This document shows, piece by piece, positions 6,518 to 7,156 of a stretch of 7,156 nucleotides of DNA (positions within the stretch are counted from its first letter, which is position 1; every line of letters starts with the position of its first letter). A program made the position numbers and the translations under genes. The notes beneath the pieces were generated by a model, which saw only the letters and a program-made list of their open reading frames with translations, made no database searches and had not been told where the DNA came from. Source of the DNA: Flavobacteriales bacterium (GTDB taxonomy: Bacteria; Bacteroidota; Bacteroidia; Flavobacteriales_D; Sanyastnellaceae); NCBI GenBank assembly GCA_947464885.1, contig CANHYZ010000100.1, positions 1 to 7,156 of the forward strand, written 5' to 3'.

Positions 6518-7156
6518 ATGAACAAACTTTTTATTGCAACGCTCCTTTCAGCCCTCATGCCTTTGACGCACGTTGCGCAAGATTTCAAACGCGCGCTTTT
6601 CCTTGGCAATTCATACACCAACTACAACAATCTTCCACAACTCACAGCTAACGTTGCGCTGAGTGCAGGCGACACCCTCGAGGTCGGCAGCAACATGCCC
6701 GGAGGATACACGTTTGAAGACCATTTGGGGAACACTACATCGATGAATCTGATTTCAGAAGGAACTTGGGATTATGTGATTCTTCAGCAACAAAGTCAAA
6801 TGCCTGCATTTCCTCTTGCACAAGTGGAAGTGGAAACTTTTCCCTTTGCCACGCAACTCAATGAAGCCATTCTGTCGGCCAATCCCTGCGCCGAAACCAT
6901 CTTCTACATGACATGGGGCCGCGAAAACGGCGACCAGCAAAACTGCGCCAACTGGCCCCCCGTGTGCACGTATGAAGGCATGGATGATCTCTTGCGCGAA
7001 CGCTATGTGATGATGGCCGAAATGAATCAAGGCATTGTTTCGCCTGTGGGCGCAGTGTGGCGTTACCTGCGCGAGAATCACCCTACACTGGAGTTGTTTG
7101 CATCCGACGGAAGCCACCCTTCACCGGAGGGATCCTACGCAGCAGCACTTGCATTC
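6518..7156 (+). CDS. Exported SGNH/GDSL-like hydrolase, DUF4886-like (3' end cut by window edge)
   Basis: The frame is open from ATG 6518 to the last base: 213 codons, no stop. It starts with a signal peptide (MNKLFIATLLSALMPLTHVA, cleavage likely after Ala20). Then comes the SGNH block I LFLGNSYTNY, with candidate nucleophile Ser32. A WDYVILQQQSQ strand-turn follows where block III would lie, then FYMTWGREN, and then SDGSHPSPEGSYAAALAF, the block V with Asp197 and His200 of the catalytic triad. SGNH enzymes are esterases or lipases that often deacetylate sugars or peptidoglycan; the substrate here is unknown. Block V normally lies near the end of the catalytic domain, so what is lost is its last part and any C-terminal sorting domain. 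Only 7 bases separate it from the upstream stop, so it is probably in the same operon. Family call good, function inferred. Confidence 0.9.
   Translation, partial: MNKLFIATLLSALMPLTHVAQDFKRALFLGNSYTNYNNLPQLTANVALSAGDTLEVGSNMPGGYTFEDHLGNTTSMNLISEGTWDYVILQQQSQMPAFPLAQVEVETFPFATQLNEAILSANPCAETIFYMTWGRENGDQQNCANWPPVCTYEGMDDLLRERYVMMAEMNQGIVSPVGAVWRYLRENHPTLELFASDGSHPSPEGSYAAALAF

Noticed and set aside
6755..7117. 120-codon minus-strand frame opposite the SGNH hydrolase gene
   Set aside because: It is antisense to a clear hydrolase with block I and block V motifs, is rich in His, Ala and Cys with no family resemblance, and has no regulatory context.

Overview
The window looks like chromosomal DNA of a Bacteroidota member, probably Flavobacteriales-like (Cryomorphaceae, Schleiferiaceae or Crocinitomicaceae relatives are possible but cannot be fixed from this sequence). 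Four things point there: a C-terminal type IX secretion (T9SS) type A sorting domain with an FPNPA box, a GH3-family enzyme of the bacteroidete type, promoters of the TAnnTTTG kind rather than sigma70 TATAAT boxes, and a tRNA gene without an encoded CCA end. I saw no phage, transposon, CRISPR or toxin-antitoxin signature.

Layout. The left third (1-2272) is on the minus strand. It holds a GH3 acyl-acid amido synthetase-like enzyme followed, with an ATGA stop/start overlap, by an exported beta-propeller-like protein that runs off the left edge. The intergenic hub (2273-2541) carries a strong minus-strand terminator, a tRNA-Arg(CCG) on the minus strand, and two back-to-back TAnnTTTG promoter boxes that drive the tRNA leftward and the large gene rightward. 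The right two thirds (2542-7156) are on the plus strand. They hold a 1322-residue multidomain T9SS cargo protein (signal peptide, split lamin-tail domain, chitobiase-C-like domain, CotH kinase-like domain, InlB-like beta domain, two tandem lamin-tail domains, sorting domain) and, 7 bp further on, an exported SGNH/GDSL-like hydrolase cut by the right edge.

How they fit. The plus-strand pair is probably one transcription unit making two exported proteins: a surface-anchored or released CotH-type putative protein kinase, and a putative esterase. The minus-strand pair is probably translationally coupled, giving a cytoplasmic ATP-dependent amide-forming enzyme and an exported propeller protein. 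No pathway linking the two units is visible. The most unusual signals are a 176-codon insertion inside the first lamin-tail domain, bounded by an in-frame nine-base direct repeat, with its two sequence blocks apparently in the reverse of the order I remember from other T9SS proteins; and a tandem lamin-tail duplication with an exact 480-base period. These are unusual versions of known families, and I do not claim a wholly new system.
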